Numbered from the stretch's first letter, positions 27,945 to 37,507 are shown. The stretch: 64,000 bases of DNA from Streptomyces venezuelae (GCF_008642295.1 NZ_CP029190.1:6989501-7053500); one strand, 5' to 3'. The notes: a model not told the origin generated them from the sequence alone. A program made the numbers and translations.

Positions 27945-29974
27945 GGCCGGCTCCGGGCGATCAGCAGCGCGACATCGTCGGACACCTCGTCCTGCCGCAG
28001 CCCGTCGAGCAGCAGGTCGCAGGTCTCCTCCAGCGGCCGTCCCGGGTCGTCCAGCAGGGCCGCCAGGGCCGCCAGCCGTTCGTCGATCGGATCGTTGCGG
28101 GTCTCGACCAGCCCGTCGGTGTACAGGACCAGCTGGTCACCCGCGCGGAAATCCACCGCGACGGTCTCGAAGGGGATCCCGCCGACCCCCAGGGGGGCGC
28201 CGGTCGGCAGCTCGACCAGCTCCGCCCGGCCGCTGTCCGCCCGCAGCAGGACGGGGGGCAGGTGCCCGGCATTGGCGATCCGGCACTGCCCCAGGTGGGG
28301 GTCGTAGACCGCGTACAGGCAGGTGGCGATGTAGTGCTCCAGCCCTGAGGTGATCTTGTCCAGGTGCCGGAGCACCCGGGCCGGATCGAGGTCGAGGTCG
28401 GAGAAGGCGCAGGTGGCGGTACGCAGCCGGCCCATGGTCGCGGCGGCGTCGATGCCGCTGCCCATCACATCGCCGACCACCAGCGCCGTTTTGTCCCCGG
28501 CCATCGGGATCACGTCGTACCAGTCCCCGCCGACCTCGTTGGAGGCGTGCGCGGGCCGGTACCGGGAGGCGATCTCCAGGCCGGGCGGGTGCGGCGGCAC
28601 CCGCGGCAGCAGGCTCCGCTGGAGGGTCTCGGCCGAGTTCCGCACGCTCTGGTACCAGCGGGCGTTGTCGATGCTGACGGCCGCCCGGGCGGCCAGCTCG
28701 GTGGCCAGCACCACATCGTCCTCGTCGAAGGGCAGCGGATTGCGGGCCCGCTTCAGGTCGAGGGCGCCCAGCACCTCCCCGCGGGCGATCAGCGGCACCG
28801 CCAGGTACGAGTGCACCCCCGCCCGCTCCAGCAGTGCGGCGGCCTCCGCATTGCGCGCGATGCGCGGCAGGTCCTCCGGGCGGACCGCGGAGACCAGCAC
28901 CGGCCGGGCCGTGTGCACGCAGCGGGTGACCAGCCGGTCCTCCCCGTACATGGCGAGATCGCCGGCCGGGTCGGCGGCGGTCATCGCCTCGGTCGGATAG
29001 GCGGTCTTCACCGCGAGGGCCCGGAACAGCTCGGGGCCGCTGTCCGGGGCGCCCGGGCGGCGGCAGGACAGCACCGAGTCGAGGACGTCCACCGCCGCCA
29101 CGTCCGCCAGCGCCGGCACCACCACCTCGGCCAGCTCGTGGGCGGTCCGGTCCACCTCCAGAGTGGTGCCCACCCGGGTGGAGGCCTCGGCGATCAGGGC
29201 CAGCCGCCGCCGGGCCCGGTCCGCCTCGGTGGCCGACCGGTGCCGCTCGGTGACGTCGACCACCGAGACGCCCACCCCCAGCACCCGGCCCTGGGCACCC
29301 TCCAGCCGGTAGAAGGACACCGACCAGGCGTGGTCCTCGTCCGGGTCGGCGGGGGTGCGGCCGACCGAGTACTGGTCGATCAGCGGCACCCCGGTGGCCA
29401 GCACCTGGCGCAGCGCCTTCTCCAGCTCGTCGACGTCGAGGAAGGGCAGTGTCTCCCGGATGGTGCGGCCCAGGTGATCGGCCGCCGGGATGCCGTTGAT
29501 CCGTTCGAGCGCCGGGTTGACCAGGACGTACCGCAGATGGGGGTCCATCAGGGCCAGCCCGATCGGCGACTGGGAGACCAGCCGGTCGGACAGGGCGAGG
29601 TCGGTCTCCACCCGCTGGACGGTGGCGTGATCGGCGCAGATCCCGAGTGCGTACAGGTCCCCGAAGGTGTCCTGGAGCCGCATGTTCCGGAACTCCACCA
29701 TCCGGACGTCGCCGTTCTTGTGCCGGACGGGGAAGGCCCCGGTCCAGCTCTCCCCGCCGGCCAGTACCTCGGCGAAGAGCCCCATCACCAGTTCCAGGTG
29801 CTCGCGGTGGACCAGGAGCTGCCCGGCGAACCGGCCGAGGGCCTCCGGCGCGGTCCAGCCGAAGAGGTGCTCGGCCTCGGGGCTCCAGAACCGGATGCGC
29901 CCCTCCGCATCGAGCACCACGGCAGCCACGCCGAGGACATCCAGCAGTCCCCTGGGCTCCGGAGTCTCGGTCAC
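27941..29974 (-). CDS. Cytoplasmic PAS-PAS-GAF-SpoIIE (PP2C) phosphatase
   Basis: 677 residues from GTG 29974. PAS 1 (LLDVLGVAAVVLDAEGRIRFWSPEAEHLFGW), PAS 2 (SQSPIGLALMDPHLRYVLVNPALERINGIPAADHLGR), GAF (about 270-430, ending AARAAVSIDNARWYQ) and a SpoIIE-type PP2C domain (HASNEVGGDWYDVIPMAGDKTALVVGDVMGSGIDAAATMGRLRT, LVLYTDGLVETR, DEVSDDVALLIAR). Metal-binding Asp residues are present in GGDWYD and GDVMG. No ATPase domain follows. It shares domain order and long stretches with the divergent gene at 30085, so the two are recent paralogues. It would dephosphorylate anti-anti-sigma factors in response to a small-molecule or redox signal. Confidence 0.92.
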   Translation of the reverse strand: MTETPEPRGLLDVLGVAAVVLDAEGRIRFWSPEAEHLFGWTAPEALGRFAGQLLVHREHLELVMGLFAEVLAGGESWTGAFPVRHKNGDVRMVEFRNMRLQDTFGDLYALGICADHATVQRVETDLALSDRLVSQSPIGLALMDPHLRYVLVNPALERINGIPAADHLGRTIRETLPFLDVDELEKALRQVLATGVPLIDQYSVGRTPADPDEDHAWSVSFYRLEGAQGRVLGVGVSVVDVTERHRSATEADRARRRLALIAEASTRVGTTLEVDRTAHELAEVVVPALADVAAVDVLDSVLSCRRPGAPDSGPELFRALAVKTAYPTEAMTAADPAGDLAMYGEDRLVTRCVHTARPVLVSAVRPEDLPRIARNAEAAALLERAGVHSYLAVPLIARGEVLGALDLKRARNPLPFDEDDVVLATELAARAAVSIDNARWYQSVRNSAETLQRSLLPRVPPHPPGLEIASRYRPAHASNEVGGDWYDVIPMAGDKTALVVGDVMGSGIDAAATMGRLRTATCAFSDLDLDPARVLRHLDKITSGLEHYIATCLYAVYDPHLGQCRIANAGHLPPVLLRADSGRAELVELPTGAPLGVGGIPFETVAVDFRAGDQLVLYTDGLVETRNDPIDERLAALAALLDDPGRPLEETCDLLLDGLRQDEVSDDVALLIARSRP

Positions 29975-30039
29975 CCCTCCATGCTGCCCCCTGGGGCCTG
30001 CCCGGGCGCTGCGAGCGCCGCCGGTAGGTGTCTCCGATA

Positions 30040-30087
30040 GGGTATTTTGAGCGGAATGTACCCCTTCGGGGTGAGGTCATTGCCTTG
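30040..30087 (+). promoter_or_regulatory. Stress-type -10 hexamer and hairpin over the ribosome-binding site
   Basis: GGGTAT (30040-30045) matches the -10 element of Streptomyces SigB-like stress sigma factors; the -35 match is poor. Downstream, ACCCC (30060-30064) and GGGGT (30068-30072) form a 5-base hairpin with a TTC loop that abuts and partly covers the GTGAGG Shine-Dalgarno (30071-30076) of the phosphatase gene, whose start is probably the TTG at 30085. Both features suggest unusual control of this gene. Confidence 0.35.
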
Positions 30088-32175
30088 GACACACATCAGG
30101 CGCACCAGTGGGCGGGCGAGGCGCCGGAGCAGCCCCAACGTGCCGTCGGCTACGCGGGAGTGCTCCGCGAACTGCTCCCGATCGCCCTGTGGCGGGAGGA
30201 CGCGGACGGCCGGGTGGTGGAATGGTCCCTCGCCGCCCAGGACCTCCTCGGCCACCTCCCCGAAGAGATCATCGGCCGCTCCGCCGCCACCGTCCTGGTC
30301 CCCGAAGGCAACCGAGAACTCGCCGACGAGCTGACCCGCCGCGTCCACGCCGGCGAAACCGTCATCGGCACCCTCTCCGTACGCCACCGCAGCGGCCAGC
30401 CGGTGACCATGGAGATGTGGATCGTCCCCGCTCCCGCCCCGGACGGCCGCCCCGGCGCCCTGCTCGTCGCCGTGGAAACCTCCGAGGTCATGCACATGAG
30501 GGACTCCCTCGCCGCCCTCGAGAGCCTCTTCACCCAATCGCCCATCGGCCTCGCCACCCTCGGCACCGACCTGCGGTTCCTCCGCGTCAACGAAGCCCTC
30601 GCCCGGATGAACGGCGTGTCCGCCGCCGACCACCTCGGCAAACGCCTCAGCGAAGTGGCTCCCGGCATCAACGCCACCGCCCTCGAAGCGATGATGCGGC
30701 AGGCCATCGACCGCGCCACCCCCGTCATCGACACCCGCCGCACCGGCCGCACCCCCGCCGACCCCGGCCGCGACCACACCTGGTCCTGCTCCTACGCACC
30801 GCTGCGCGACACCTCCGGCCGCATCCTCGGCGTGATCGCCTCCATCATCGACATCACCGAAGGCCAGCAGGCCCTCGTCGAAGCCGAACGCGCCCGCCAG
30901 CGCCTCGCCCTGCTCGCCGAAGCAGGCACCCGCATCGGCACCACCCTCGACCTGCACCAGACCGCCCGCGAGATCGCCGACGTCCTCGTCCCCCGGCTCG
31001 CCGACTCCGCCGACGTCCAGATGCTCGAGGAAATCCTCGCCCCCGACGAGGCCGGCACCGCACGCCACGGACTCGTCCGCCGGCTCGCCGCCACCTTCCC
31101 CGACCCCTCCGCCCCCACCGCCAAACTCGCCCCCGGCATGACCTTCCAGGTCCCCCTCGGCTCCGTCTACGACCGGGTCATCGAGCAGGGCCGCCCGATG
31201 AACCTCACCTACGCCGACATCCCGGCCCTCATCACCGACCCCCGCGCCGAAAACCTCCGCACCTACCTCTCCACCCGGATCGGCTCCGCCCGGCTGATCC
31301 CGCTGGTCGCCCGCGGCACCGTCCTCGGCGCCGTCGTGGTGACCCGCCTCCTCAGCCGCGAACCCTTCGGGGAACAGGACTGCCTGCTCATCGACGAACT
31401 CGTCTCCCGCGCCGCCCTCAACATGGACAACGCCCGCATGTACACCGGCCAGCGCGAAGCCGCCCTCACCCTCCAGCGCAGCCTCACCCACAACACCCTG
31501 CCCAAGGTGCCCGGCCTCGCCCTCACCGGCCGCTATGTGCCCGCCAGCGAGCACGACGTGGGCGGCGACTGGTACGACGCCATCAGCCTGCCCGGCAACC
31601 GCACCGCCCTCGTCATCGGCGACGTCATGGGCCACGGCATCCACGCCGCCGCCGTGATGGGCCAGCTGCGCACCGCCGTCCGCACCCTGGCCGGCCACGA
31701 CGTCCCGCCCGTGCACATGCTCCACTCCCTGGACGCCATCGTCGCCGACCTCGGCGAGGACGAGATGGCCACCTGCGTGTACGCCGTCCACGATCCCGCC
31801 ACCGGCGGCTGCGACCTCGCCCGGGCCGGCCACCCGCCGCCCGCCCTGGTCACCCCCGACGGCACGGTCCGCTTCCTCGACGGCCCGCCCGGCACCCCGC
31901 TCGGCACCGGAGCCGACTCCTTCCACTCCGAGCACGTCCCGCTGCCCGCCGGCAGCCTGCTCGCCCTCTACACCGACGGGCTCATCGAATCCCGGCACCG
32001 CGACCTCGACGAGGGCATGCGCCAGCTCGCCCGCGCCCTGGCCGGCCCGGACCGCCCCCTGGACGCCATCTGCGAAGCCACCCTCACCCACCTCACCCCC
32101 TCCCCGGCCCAGGACGACGTAGCCCTTCTGCTCGCCCGGCCGCTCTTCCAGCCGGGCGGCGGTTACGTCTCGTAG
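30085..32175 (+). CDS. Cytoplasmic PAS-PAS-GAF-SpoIIE (PP2C) phosphatase
   Basis: About 696 residues from TTG 30085, chosen for the GTGAGG eight bases upstream; the open frame reaches a GTG at 30028 but crosses the likely promoter. PAS 1 (LRELLPIALWREDADGRVVEWSLAAQDLLGH), PAS 2 (TQSPIGLATLGTDLRFLRVNEALARMNGVSAADHLGK), GAF (ending RAALNMDNARMY) and a SpoIIE/PP2C domain (SEHDVGGDWYDAISLPGNRTALVIGDVMGHGIHAAAVMGQLRT, LLALYTDGLIESR, AQDDVALLLAR). It is a clear paralogue of the gene at 27941, sharing GRTPADP and RARxRLALxAEAxTRxGTTL segments. It diverges from that gene and ends by overlapping the convergent TPR gene by 13 bases. Confidence 0.9.
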   Translation: MDTHQAHQWAGEAPEQPQRAVGYAGVLRELLPIALWREDADGRVVEWSLAAQDLLGHLPEEIIGRSAATVLVPEGNRELADELTRRVHAGETVIGTLSVRHRSGQPVTMEMWIVPAPAPDGRPGALLVAVETSEVMHMRDSLAALESLFTQSPIGLATLGTDLRFLRVNEALARMNGVSAADHLGKRLSEVAPGINATALEAMMRQAIDRATPVIDTRRTGRTPADPGRDHTWSCSYAPLRDTSGRILGVIASIIDITEGQQALVEAERARQRLALLAEAGTRIGTTLDLHQTAREIADVLVPRLADSADVQMLEEILAPDEAGTARHGLVRRLAATFPDPSAPTAKLAPGMTFQVPLGSVYDRVIEQGRPMNLTYADIPALITDPRAENLRTYLSTRIGSARLIPLVARGTVLGAVVVTRLLSREPFGEQDCLLIDELVSRAALNMDNARMYTGQREAALTLQRSLTHNTLPKVPGLALTGRYVPASEHDVGGDWYDAISLPGNRTALVIGDVMGHGIHAAAVMGQLRTAVRTLAGHDVPPVHMLHSLDAIVADLGEDEMATCVYAVHDPATGGCDLARAGHPPPALVTPDGTVRFLDGPPGTPLGTGADSFHSEHVPLPAGSLLALYTDGLIESRHRDLDEGMRQLARALAGPDRPLDAICEATLTHLTPSPAQDDVALLLARPLFQPGGGYVS

Positions 32176-33884
32176 CGGGTCACCGCGGCCAGCATGCGGG
32201 CCGCGACCTCACGCACCCCCCGCTCCACCCAAGGGCAGCCCAGCACCAGCCGGCACAACGACGCCAGGATCGTCGCGTCCCGCTCCTGCCACGCCAGCCC
32301 CACCGCCGTCATCCGGTCCGTCAGCAGCGCCCCCACTTCCTCCCGCGCCGCCGGATCCGCCCACGCCGTCGCCAGCAGCGCAAACCCCGCCGCCTCGTTC
32401 ACCCAGTCCTCCGGCCCGAACAGCAGGTCCGTCAGCACCGCCCGCCGCCGCGAAGCCCGCCACGGCTCGTCCGCATGGTGGTGGGCGATGCCCAGACAGG
32501 CGAAGGTCTGCACCGCCCGCACCCACAACTCCGGCTGCCGCCCCAGCAGATACGCACCCTGCGCACTGTCCCGCGGCAGCGGCGGATGCACGCACACCGC
32601 CAGCAGGTCGCCCAGCGACAGCCCGGACAGCCGCACCGCATGGTCGTACGCCGCCCCCGGCGCATCCCAGCCCACCGACGCAACCTGCCGGACCAGCTCC
32701 GCGGCCGGCCTCGACGGCGGGTCCAGCGCCGGCCGGGCCGCCGGCCCGTCGAACTCCCAGAGCCGGGTCCCCACCTCGTGCTGCGGAAGGCGCGGATCCG
32801 GCAGGGGCACGCACTTGTACGCGATCCCCGACCGCGGCAGCCCCATCCGCACCGCCAGCACGGTGCTGGGCGGCTCCAGATGCGAACCGACCAGCTCGAT
32901 CCCGCTGCCCGGCGCCGCCGCCGGATCGGCCAGTATCCGGTGCAGCACACCCAGACTCGCCTCGGACGCCGGGTGCACATGCCCCAGCCACGGCACCCCG
33001 TCGCACAGCTCCGCCAGCAGATGACCCGCGTAGCCGTGGTCCGGGTACTCCCTCAGATGGTCGGAGAGGGCCAGCAGATGCTCCGTCCCGCCGCCCTCGG
33101 CGGCATGCCGCAGCGCATGCACCGCCGGGCCGGCCGTGGGGTGCGCCGGGTCGATGTCCAGGACCCGGTCCAGCCAGGGCAGGCCCTCGGCGGGCCGCCC
33201 GGTGCGCTGGTACACCTCGGCCACGTCCACGTACCGGTCCAGGTCGGACGGGTCCTGGGCGATCTCCGCCTGACAGACCGCCAGCGCCTGCTCGGCCCAG
33301 CGCACGGCCGCCTCCGGCTCACCGAGCCGCCGGGCCAGTACGGACGCCAGGGTCAGCAGCGCGGTGTGCTCCGGGTGCCGCTCCAGTACCGCCGCCACCA
33401 GCGCACGGAACGGGCCCACCGCCTCCCGCAGCCCGGCCGGCGCCGGCCCCTCGGGCAGGCCGCCCGTCACCGCCGCCACCGCCCGGCCCACCGCCTCGGG
33501 GGAGACCAGCCCGGCCAGATCCGGCCGGGCCAGCCAGGCGACCTGCGCCCAGCCGCGCTCCGGCTCGGCACCGATCACCGCTCCCAGCCGGTCGACCGCC
33601 GCATCCCAGAACCCCGCCGCGGCGTACAAGTGCGCCATACAGCCCACGATCCCCGAATACGCCTCGTCGGTCGGGAACCACTCCAGCGCGGCCAGCGCCC
33701 CGCCGGCCGCGGCGGCCAGCTCGGCGAGCGCCTGGTGTGCCTCCGGCAGCTCCGGCTCGGCCGCGAACGCGGAGCCGAGATGCCGGGCCGCATGGCCCAG
33801 CTCCCCGTCGGCCAGGGCCAGATACGCCACCGCCACCTCGCTGCGGGCGTCCGCCGAACCGTGCTGCACCTCGTTCATCCCCAT
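32163..33884 (-). CDS. Tetratricopeptide-repeat protein
   Basis: About 573 residues from ATG 33884 (MGMNEVQHG); a second ATG lies two codons on. The N-terminal 300 residues are helical TPR-type repeats, for example VAYLALADGELGHAARHLGSAFAAEPELPEAHQALAELA and VAEVYQRTGRPAEGLPWLDRVLDIDPAHPTAGPA. The C-terminal half (VGTRLWEFDGPAARPALDPPSRPAAELVRQVA...) looks like helical repeats around a less familiar middle domain. No catalytic motif is seen, so it is probably a protein-protein scaffold. Its end overlaps the SpoIIE phosphatase gene, convergently; whether they work together is unknown. Confidence 0.85.
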   Translation of the reverse strand: MGMNEVQHGSADARSEVAVAYLALADGELGHAARHLGSAFAAEPELPEAHQALAELAAAAGGALAALEWFPTDEAYSGIVGCMAHLYAAAGFWDAAVDRLGAVIGAEPERGWAQVAWLARPDLAGLVSPEAVGRAVAAVTGGLPEGPAPAGLREAVGPFRALVAAVLERHPEHTALLTLASVLARRLGEPEAAVRWAEQALAVCQAEIAQDPSDLDRYVDVAEVYQRTGRPAEGLPWLDRVLDIDPAHPTAGPAVHALRHAAEGGGTEHLLALSDHLREYPDHGYAGHLLAELCDGVPWLGHVHPASEASLGVLHRILADPAAAPGSGIELVGSHLEPPSTVLAVRMGLPRSGIAYKCVPLPDPRLPQHEVGTRLWEFDGPAARPALDPPSRPAAELVRQVASVGWDAPGAAYDHAVRLSGLSLGDLLAVCVHPPLPRDSAQGAYLLGRQPELWVRAVQTFACLGIAHHHADEPWRASRRRAVLTDLLFGPEDWVNEAAGFALLATAWADPAAREEVGALLTDRMTAVGLAWQERDATILASLCRLVLGCPWVERGVREVAARMLAAVTRYET

Positions 33885-34040
33885 GCCGGAAACGTACCGC
33901 CCGCGGCCGACAGCGTCCCCGTCCAGGGCCGAGCGGGTGGTCACGACCCCCCGTCCGGCATGGGATCTGTGAGGATTTGTCACAGGGTGATGGAGTGCGG
34001 CCGACAAGAGTGACCCGCACAACCCATGGAAGGGACCTCG

Positions 34041-34703
34041 GTGTTCAGAACGGTGTTCACCAGTGGCGCGACCGCCGCACTGCTCGCAACCGCCGCCCTC
34101 ACCCCCTCGGCGGGGATCGCCGCGCCCCGGCCGGCGCCCCCCACCGGAAACGTCACCATCGACCTCGCCTCCGTCAACGGCTCCGGCTGCCGGCCCGGCA
34201 GCGCCACCGTGGACGTGTCACCGGACAACTCGGCCTTCACCGTCACCTACAGCGAGTACCTCGCGCAGGTCGGCAAGGGGGCCCAGCCCACCGAGTTCCG
34301 CAAGAACTGCCAGCTGGGCCTGCGCGTCACCGTCCCGCAGGGCTTCACCTACGCCATCGCCAAGGTCGACTACCGCGGCTTCGCCAGCCTCCAGGACCAG
34401 GCGTCCGGCACCCAGCAGGCCGGCTACTACTTCCAGGGCATGTCCCAGACCCAGCGCCGCAGCCACACCTTCCGCGGTCCGCTCCAGGGCAACTGGCAGG
34501 TCACCGACACCACCCCGGTGGAGTCGCTCGCCTTCGCCCCCTGCGGCGAAAAGCGCAACTTCAACATCAACACCGAGCTGCGGGTGGACGCCGGCGACTC
34601 GGACACCGAGACCACCAACAGCTTCATGGCGATGGACTCGACCGACGGCACCTTCAACACCGTCTACCACTTCTCCTGGAAGGAATGCCCGGTCCGCCGC
34701 TGA
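34041..34703 (+). CDS. Secreted DUF4360 protein
   Basis: About 220 residues from GTG 34041 behind GAAGGGA (ATG 34026 gives five more). Signal peptide: MFRTVFTSGATAALLATAALTPSAGIAAP. The mature part has DUF4360 features: VTIDLASVNGSGCRPGSATVDVSPDNSAFTVTYSEYLAQVG, RKNCQLGLRVTVPQGFTYAIAKVDYRGFASL and a late CGEKRNFNINTELRV; conserved Cys probably form disulfides. The function of DUF4360 is not known. It is monocistronic between the divergent TPR gene and the convergent LuxR gene. Confidence 0.88.
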   Translation: MFRTVFTSGATAALLATAALTPSAGIAAPRPAPPTGNVTIDLASVNGSGCRPGSATVDVSPDNSAFTVTYSEYLAQVGKGAQPTEFRKNCQLGLRVTVPQGFTYAIAKVDYRGFASLQDQASGTQQAGYYFQGMSQTQRRSHTFRGPLQGNWQVTDTTPVESLAFAPCGEKRNFNINTELRVDAGDSDTETTNSFMAMDSTDGTFNTVYHFSWKECPVRR

Positions 34704-34735
34704 CACCCCGTCCGACGGTACGACGGCACGCGGGA

Positions 34736-37507
34736 TCAGCCGCGGCGCAGCGCCGCCGCCAGCTGGGCCCGGGAGCGGACGTCGAGCTTCTGGTAGATGC
34801 GCGTCAGCCGGGCCTCGACCGTCTTCACGCTCAGGAACAGCTTCGCCGCCGCCTCCTGGTTGCTCGCCCCCTGCCCGACCAGCAGGGCCAGCCGGGCCTC
34901 CGCCTCGGTGAGCACCTCCGGCCCGGCCCCGGGACCCCGCCCCGGGGCCGGCCCGCGCCCCGTTCCGGCCGGCACCTGGCGGGTCAGCTCCACCCACGGC
35001 GCCGCCCCGGCCCGCTCGAAGACCTCCGCCGCGCTCTCCAGCGCGGCCCGCGCCGGAGCCCTCCGGCGCCGCCGCCGCTCCACCCGGGCCAGCGCCAGCA
35101 GGGTCCGCCCGCGCTCCCACGGCAGCCCCAGGCCCTCGAAGCGCTCGGCCGTGGCCGCCAGCAGCACGACCGCCGCATCCGGTTCCCCGGCCGCCGCCAT
35201 CAGCAGCCCCTGCGCCCGGTCCAGCGAGGCGACCACCCCGGAACGGCCGAGCCGCACCGCCACCGCCCGTACCTCGTCGAGCAGGGCCGCCGCCTCGGCC
35301 GGGGCGTCCGCCGCCACCAGGGCCTCGGCCAGCTCCCCGTGCCAGCGCAGCACCGACGGGTCCACCACCTGCTGCGCGGCCTCCAGGTCCGCGACCCGGC
35401 GCAGCGTGGCCACCGCCTTCGCCGCCTCCCCGCCGGCCAGTTCCACCAGCCCGAGCGCGTACAGACTCCGGGAGAGGAACACCTGGTCGCGTTCCTCCTC
35501 CGAGGCCTGCACCCCGCGCCGGGCATATCCGGCGGCCCGTACGAAACTGCCGCCCATGTACTCCGCCATCGCCGCCAGGTACCAGGCCGGCCCGGGGGAC
35601 AGGCCCGCCTCGATGGTCAGCTGAAGCGCCCGCCGGGCATGAGCCGAACCGGCCGCGCACCGGCCGCTGCGCAGCTCCACCTCGGTGAGGCTGCGCAGTA
35701 CCTCGAACACGTCCTCGGCGGAGCCGGTCCGCTCCACCGCGGGCAGCAGCACCAGCAGCTGCTCCCGGGCGTCGGCCGACCGGTCGTCGAACAGGGCGTG
35801 CCGCACCGCCAGGTACTGCGGTGCGTTCCGCATGCCCAGCGGCACGTCGGGCGCCGGCAGTGCCAGTGCCTCCGCGAGGATCTCCTCGGCCTGAGGATCG
35901 CCCAGGATCCGGCCCATCCGGGCCCGTACGGTCAGTGCCATCGCCTCGGCGACCCGGTCCCCGCCCGCCTTGGCCAGCTCCCCGGCCTCGGCGGCAGCCG
36001 CGCGCGAGCGCACCGGATCCCCGTCGCTGAGGTTCAGCTTCCACGCCACCCGCAGCTGTACGGCGGCCCGCAGCGCGGGATCGCCGGCCGCATCGGCCAT
36101 GGCGTGCGCAAAGGTTTCGTCGAGGTCGGCCAGGGCCTGGCCGGCGGCGTCGATCACGGCCAGCCGGGCCCGTACCCGGTCGGCGGGCGCGGCATCCCGG
36201 GCCAGTACCGCCCGGGCGGCCCGGCGGGCCAGATCGGCCCGCCCGGACCAGCCGGCGTCCTCGGCCGCGGCGACCAGCCGGGCCATTTCGGCCGCCGGCC
36301 GGTCCACGGGGGTGCGTTCGGCGGCCAGCAGCCCGAGTTCGGCGGCCAGGGCCCGGTTGCCGCGCCGCCGGCAGGCCGCCGCGGCCTCCCCCAGTTCGCC
36401 GGCGAGCCGCTCGTCCGGGAGGTCCACGGCCAGCGCCCGGTGCCGGACGGCCTGCACCGGGTCGTCGACGGCGGCGGCCAGCGCGGCATGCCCGGCGGCC
36501 CGCTCGGGCCAGCCCGCATCGGCGGCCAGCACGGTCGGCAGCGCCCCGGCGGTGAAGGTGACGGTGCCGTCCTGGCCCACCGTGACCAGCCCGGCCCGCT
36601 CCGCCTCGGCGAGCTCCGCCTCCGCGTCCGGCCGGCCGGCCCGGCGCAGCAGTGCCGTGGTGGGGCGGCCGGTGAGCGCGGCCAGCAGCAGGGCGGGGTG
36701 CGCCCGGTCGGGCGCCTCGGCGAGCAGCCGCCGGGTGACCTGCCGGGCCGGGCCGGACACCGGGAGGGTGTCGGCGTGGTGCGCGCAGCCGTCCCCGGCC
36801 TCGGCGAGGGAGTGCCCGAGGGCCAGGGCGAGGCGCGGATTGCCGCCGCTGGCCTGGTGGATCCGGCCGGCCAGCCGGGCGGGCAGCCCGTGCCGGACCA
36901 GGAGTTCGGCCACCTCGTCGGCGCCGAGCGGGGGGACCCGTACGGCCGGGGTGCCGGGACCGCACAAGGCCTCGGCGACCGGCGTACCGCCCCGGTCGCA
37001 CTCGGCGGCGAGCAGCCGCACCCCGGGCGGGGTCAGCCGCAGGGCGAACCGGAGCAGGCCGGCGCTCTCCGGGTCCAGCCACTGCGCATCGTCCAGGACG
37101 ATCAGCAGCGGCTCGGCCACGGCGAGGCTGCGGAGCACCTCGACGACCGCCAGCCGCAGGGCCACGTCGTCCCGGCCGGCCCGCGGAGCATCGGTCTCGC
37201 GGCACAGCAGGGCGACGGCGGCGCGCTGCGGTCCGGCCAGCCGGTCCAGCGCGGCGCCGGGCACGGAGGCGAGCAGCGCCGCGGCGCCGGCCTCCGGCAG
37301 CGAGCGGTCCGCGGCCTCGGGGGCCAGCCGGAGCACGGTCTCGCCGCGGGCCTCGGCGGCGCCCGCCACCGCCCCGGCCAGGACGGTCTTGCCGGCTCCG
37401 GCCGGGCCGGTGAGGATCACCCGGCCGCGCGTGGTCAGCGCGCGGTCGACCGCCTCGATCAGTTCGCCGTGTCCGACGGTCGCCTCAGCGTTCCCCGTCG
37501 TCGCCAC
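34736..37507 (-). CDS. Large ATP-binding LuxR-family regulator (LAL/MalT type)
   Basis: A 923-residue regulator. Walker A is GPAGAGKT at about residues 34-41, and Walker B is LLIVLDDAQWLDPES near residue 135. The middle holds helical tetratricopeptide-like repeats, and the C-terminus holds the LuxR helix-turn-helix (LTEAEARLALLVGQGASNQEAAAKLFLSVKTVEARLTRIYQKLDVRSRAQLAAAL). Start is GTG 37507. Proteins of this size class are typically ATP-dependent activators of nearby or pathway-specific genes; the target is not evident here. It converges with the DUF4360 gene and is followed upstream by two strong hairpins that end the subtilisin transcript. Confidence 0.92.
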   Translation of the reverse strand: MATTGNAEATVGHGELIEAVDRALTTRGRVILTGPAGAGKTVLAGAVAGAAEARGETVLRLAPEAADRSLPEAGAAALLASVPGAALDRLAGPQRAAVALLCRETDAPRAGRDDVALRLAVVEVLRSLAVAEPLLIVLDDAQWLDPESAGLLRFALRLTPPGVRLLAAECDRGGTPVAEALCGPGTPAVRVPPLGADEVAELLVRHGLPARLAGRIHQASGGNPRLALALGHSLAEAGDGCAHHADTLPVSGPARQVTRRLLAEAPDRAHPALLLAALTGRPTTALLRRAGRPDAEAELAEAERAGLVTVGQDGTVTFTAGALPTVLAADAGWPERAAGHAALAAAVDDPVQAVRHRALAVDLPDERLAGELGEAAAACRRRGNRALAAELGLLAAERTPVDRPAAEMARLVAAAEDAGWSGRADLARRAARAVLARDAAPADRVRARLAVIDAAGQALADLDETFAHAMADAAGDPALRAAVQLRVAWKLNLSDGDPVRSRAAAAEAGELAKAGGDRVAEAMALTVRARMGRILGDPQAEEILAEALALPAPDVPLGMRNAPQYLAVRHALFDDRSADAREQLLVLLPAVERTGSAEDVFEVLRSLTEVELRSGRCAAGSAHARRALQLTIEAGLSPGPAWYLAAMAEYMGGSFVRAAGYARRGVQASEEERDQVFLSRSLYALGLVELAGGEAAKAVATLRRVADLEAAQQVVDPSVLRWHGELAEALVAADAPAEAAALLDEVRAVAVRLGRSGVVASLDRAQGLLMAAAGEPDAAVVLLAATAERFEGLGLPWERGRTLLALARVERRRRRRAPARAALESAAEVFERAGAAPWVELTRQVPAGTGRGPAPGRGPGAGPEVLTEAEARLALLVGQGASNQEAAAKLFLSVKTVEARLTRIYQKLDVRSRAQLAAALRRG

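Noticed and set aside
25245..29974. True SpoIIE sporulation phosphatase
   Set aside because: Only the PP2C domain is shared; the rest is PAS/GAF sensing, and no Bacillus-type membrane domain or partner genes are present.
30108..34013. A 1301-codon plus-strand frame spanning the phosphatase and TPR genes
   Set aside because: Repetitive Arg/Pro sequence, wrong third-position bias, and it overlaps two recognisable genes in other frames.
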